A stretch of 64,000 bases of DNA from Promethearchaeota archaeon. GTDB taxonomy: Archaea > Asgardarchaeota > Lokiarchaeia > Sigyniarchaeales > SOKP01. Positions 62,674-64,000 of this stretch are shown here, one piece after another; position 1 is the stretch's first letter; every line of letters begins with the position of its first letter. The notes beneath the pieces were generated by a model. The model searched no databases. It worked only from the letters and a program-made list of their open reading frames with translations, and was not told the DNA's origin. Position numbers and translations under genes: made by a program. Location: assembly GCA_019057795.1 (NCBI GenBank), contig JAHLWS010000082.1:1-64000 (forward strand), in the 5' to 3' direction.

Positions 62674-63627
62674 GTGTCTAATTTAATGAAGATTGAAAAA
62701 TCTAGTCAAGAACTTGAAAATGAAGTAATTTATGCTGGTTTGTGCATTCATTGCGGAAGTTGTAACGCGTTTTGCCCACATATGGATTTTAATGAAGAAA
62801 CTGGATTAGCTTACGTCGTTGACGAATGTGCTGAGACTGTAGGTTTGTGCTATAATGCATGCCCACGAAGTTTCCTTCCTATTTCCGAAATTGAACAAAA
62901 AATGTTCGGTCAAAATCGCGTTGACTTAGCTGTTGGGGTATATAAAGATATAATTCAGGTTAAATCCAAAAACAAAGATGAGATTTTATACAATTTAGTT
63001 TCAGCCGCATTCGACTCTGGAATTGTTAAACATTTTGTTTTGAGCAAACCTAAAAGCCAAAAACCACCTGTCGCTTTTCCTGTAGTTGTTGATAGCGCGA
63101 ATGATGCTAAACAATACATTCCTAACAATCCCAATCAAAACGCCGGGCCGTTAATCACTGGAATTGGAAGAGCTTATTTGGATAGAAAGCGGGAAATAGG
63201 TATTATTGCGAATCCATGTCATCTTCAAGGGCTTGCAAAAATTGTAACAAGCGATTTTAATACGGGGGCTGAGCGTACTTCCCTAAAAATAGGCTTTGCC
63301 TGCTCTTCTGGTGGAATGGCAGGGTGTAAATATTGTACTGATTACACTGGAGAGTTTTCTGATATTTCTTATAGCCCATGGGGCGCACCTAAAGGCTCTG
63401 GAGAAGCATTTTTGATTGTTAGAACTGATGTAGGCCAAAAAGTCGTTGATCACGCAATAAAGAATAAATTAATCGAAGTTACCAATAAAGAGCCCGATCT
63501 TAGCGAAATGAAAAAGTTCATAAATAAGAAGAGAAAGAAAAACTTCTTAAATTTGTTAGGTAGAGATTTAATTACTGCCAAATACTTACATTTAAACATT
63601 GACGAATTCAAGGACTTACTCGAATAA
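62674..63627 (+). CDS. FrhB-like F420-binding iron-sulfur flavoprotein
   Basis: A 317-residue protein of the FrhB/FdhB family. The N-terminus has an iron-sulfur motif CIHCGSCNAFCPHMDF and LCYNACPRSF. DSGIVKHFVLSK, NPCHLQGLAKI, GFACSSGGMAGCKYCTDYTGEFSDIS, and SGEAFLIVRTDVG then follow, in the usual order for F420-reducing subunits with FAD. It could pass electrons between F420 and another carrier. Start is the GTG at 62674, or the ATG at 62686. No FrhA/G or formate dehydrogenase is adjacent. Confidence 0.88.
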   Translation: MSNLMKIEKSSQELENEVIYAGLCIHCGSCNAFCPHMDFNEETGLAYVVDECAETVGLCYNACPRSFLPISEIEQKMFGQNRVDLAVGVYKDIIQVKSKNKDEILYNLVSAAFDSGIVKHFVLSKPKSQKPPVAFPVVVDSANDAKQYIPNNPNQNAGPLITGIGRAYLDRKREIGIIANPCHLQGLAKIVTSDFNTGAERTSLKIGFACSSGGMAGCKYCTDYTGEFSDISYSPWGAPKGSGEAFLIVRTDVGQKVVDHAIKNKLIEVTNKEPDLSEMKKFINKKRKKNFLNLLGRDLITAKYLHLNIDEFKDLLE

Positions 63628-63641
63628 AATTTTTGAAGTAG

Positions 63642-64000
63642 TTAACCCAAACCTATTTTTTTTTGTATTTCTTTTATTAATATTTCAAATATAATTTTAT
63701 TATTTTCCCCCGATTTTGAGCTCGTTTCAAAAAGATGATGGATACCATGTTCTTTCTGAAACTCCTCAGCTTCTTCTCGCTCAACAGTTCGTCTAACATT
63801 AGCTAGATCAACTTTTCCGCCAACTAGCACAAACACGGGATCTGAAGAATGGTCTTGAATAATATCGTACCATTCTTGAAGGTTCTGGAAACTTGTATAT
63901 CTTGTAATATCGTAACATAGCAGGCAACCGTGAGCGCCTCTTGCATAATTCGGTAAAAAAAATCTGAACCTTTTTTCGCCAGCAAAGTCCCAAATTTGAA
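63642..64000 (-). CDS. Ras-like small GTPase (partial, N-terminus outside)
   Basis: The minus-strand frame running into the window edge reads IWDFAGEKRFRFFLPNY (G3), then GCLLCYDITRYTSFQNLQEW, then FVLVGGKVDLANV where G4 normally has NKxD, and ends with FETSSKSGENN (G5). This is the C-terminal two thirds of a Ras/Rab-like GTPase. Gly replaces the key Asn of G4. The true start is beyond the window, so the ATG at 63836 is not the start. A frame in another register at 63808-63993 is a shadow. Confidence 0.85.
   Translation of the reverse strand, partial: QIWDFAGEKRFRFFLPNYARGAHGCLLCYDITRYTSFQNLQEWYDIIQDHSSDPVFVLVGGKVDLANVRRTVEREEAEEFQKEHGIHHLFETSSKSGENNKIIFEILIKEIQKKIGLG

Noticed and set aside
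63808..63993. A minus-strand frame with MGLCWRKKVQIF
   Set aside because: It overlaps the Ras-like GTPase in another register; the GTPase frame carries the G3 and G5 motifs.
1..64000. Stop codon reassignment (TAA read as an amino acid)
   Set aside because: TAA ends many intact genes here; only two frames carry an internal TAA, and one has an extra deletion. Decay is simpler.
1..64000. CRISPR array, tRNA, rRNA or insertion sequence
   Set aside because: No regularly spaced repeats, no cloverleaf-like GC-rich blocks and no transposase frames were seen by eye; a tRNAscan run could still find one.

Overview
The window looks like a chromosomal segment of an Asgard archaeon, most likely a member of the Lokiarchaeia. 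It is very AT-rich and densely coded, with archaeal signals: GGTGA-type ribosome binding sites, TATA boxes close to start codons that suggest leaderless transcripts, and T-tract terminators. Its information-processing genes are archaeal/eukaryal in type: ABCE1/Rli1, Cdc48, dimeric GlyRS, a beta-CASP RNase and a RecJ-like DHH nuclease. It also carries several genes of the eukaryote-signature kind: a Rag-like GTPase fused to a roadblock/longin-like tail, a Ras-like GTPase, a stand-alone roadblock protein, a presenilin-like protease and TPR proteins. The placement is inferred from gene content; no marker phylogeny was run. I saw no rRNA, tRNA, CRISPR array or insertion sequence.

Layout. 0-13 kb: a YprB-like exonuclease, a coiled-coil protein, a small gene broken by an in-frame TAA, a methyltransferase, a PfkB-like kinase, ABCE1, an SCP2-like protein, a FAD glycerol-3-phosphate dehydrogenase, an AmrS-like radical SAM protein and two TPR proteins. 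13-18 kb (minus strand): membrane and coiled-coil proteins and two tandem GNAT acetyltransferases. 18-24 kb: GlyRS and two large surface-anchored proteins. 24-31.6 kb: C1-carrier enzymes (Ftr and Mtd, divergent), Cdc48, an MtdB-like dehydrogenase and two paralogous unknown proteins. 31.9-37.6 kb: an operon for a winged-helix-HdrA-MvhD fusion, both [NiFe]-hydrogenase subunits and an unknown protein. 37.6-44.8 kb: Rag-like GTPase, adenine phosphoribosyltransferase, the glycine cleavage genes gcvT-gcvH-gcvPA-gcvPB, and methylthioadenosine phosphorylase. 45.4-49.4 kb: a patch of apparently foreign composition with tandem MDR oxidoreductases (one broken), a DUF4386 membrane protein and an Lrp-type regulator. 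49.6-64 kb: RNase, DHH nuclease, Mch, glycosyltransferase, archaemetzincin-like protein, presenilin-like protease, hydroxyacyl-CoA dehydrogenase, radical SAM/SPASM protein, roadblock protein, FrhB-like protein and a partial Ras-like GTPase.

How the genes fit together. Ftr, Mch, Mtd and an MtdB-like enzyme cover the formyl-to-methylene steps of the tetrahydromethanopterin branch of the Wood-Ljungdahl pathway, with possible electron exchange to both F420 and NAD(P). The HdrA-MvhD-hydrogenase module could couple H2 to ferredoxin and other carriers. The glycine cleavage proteins feed or drain the same one-carbon carrier pool.

The most unusual locus is 26.7-37.6 kb. There a DNA-binding domain is fused to HdrA, the hydrogenase large subunit ends exactly at its last metal-motif His, and two promoters share a near-identical 39-bp element: one drives an unknown paralogous pair next to the MtdB-like gene, the other a small unknown gene next to mtd.
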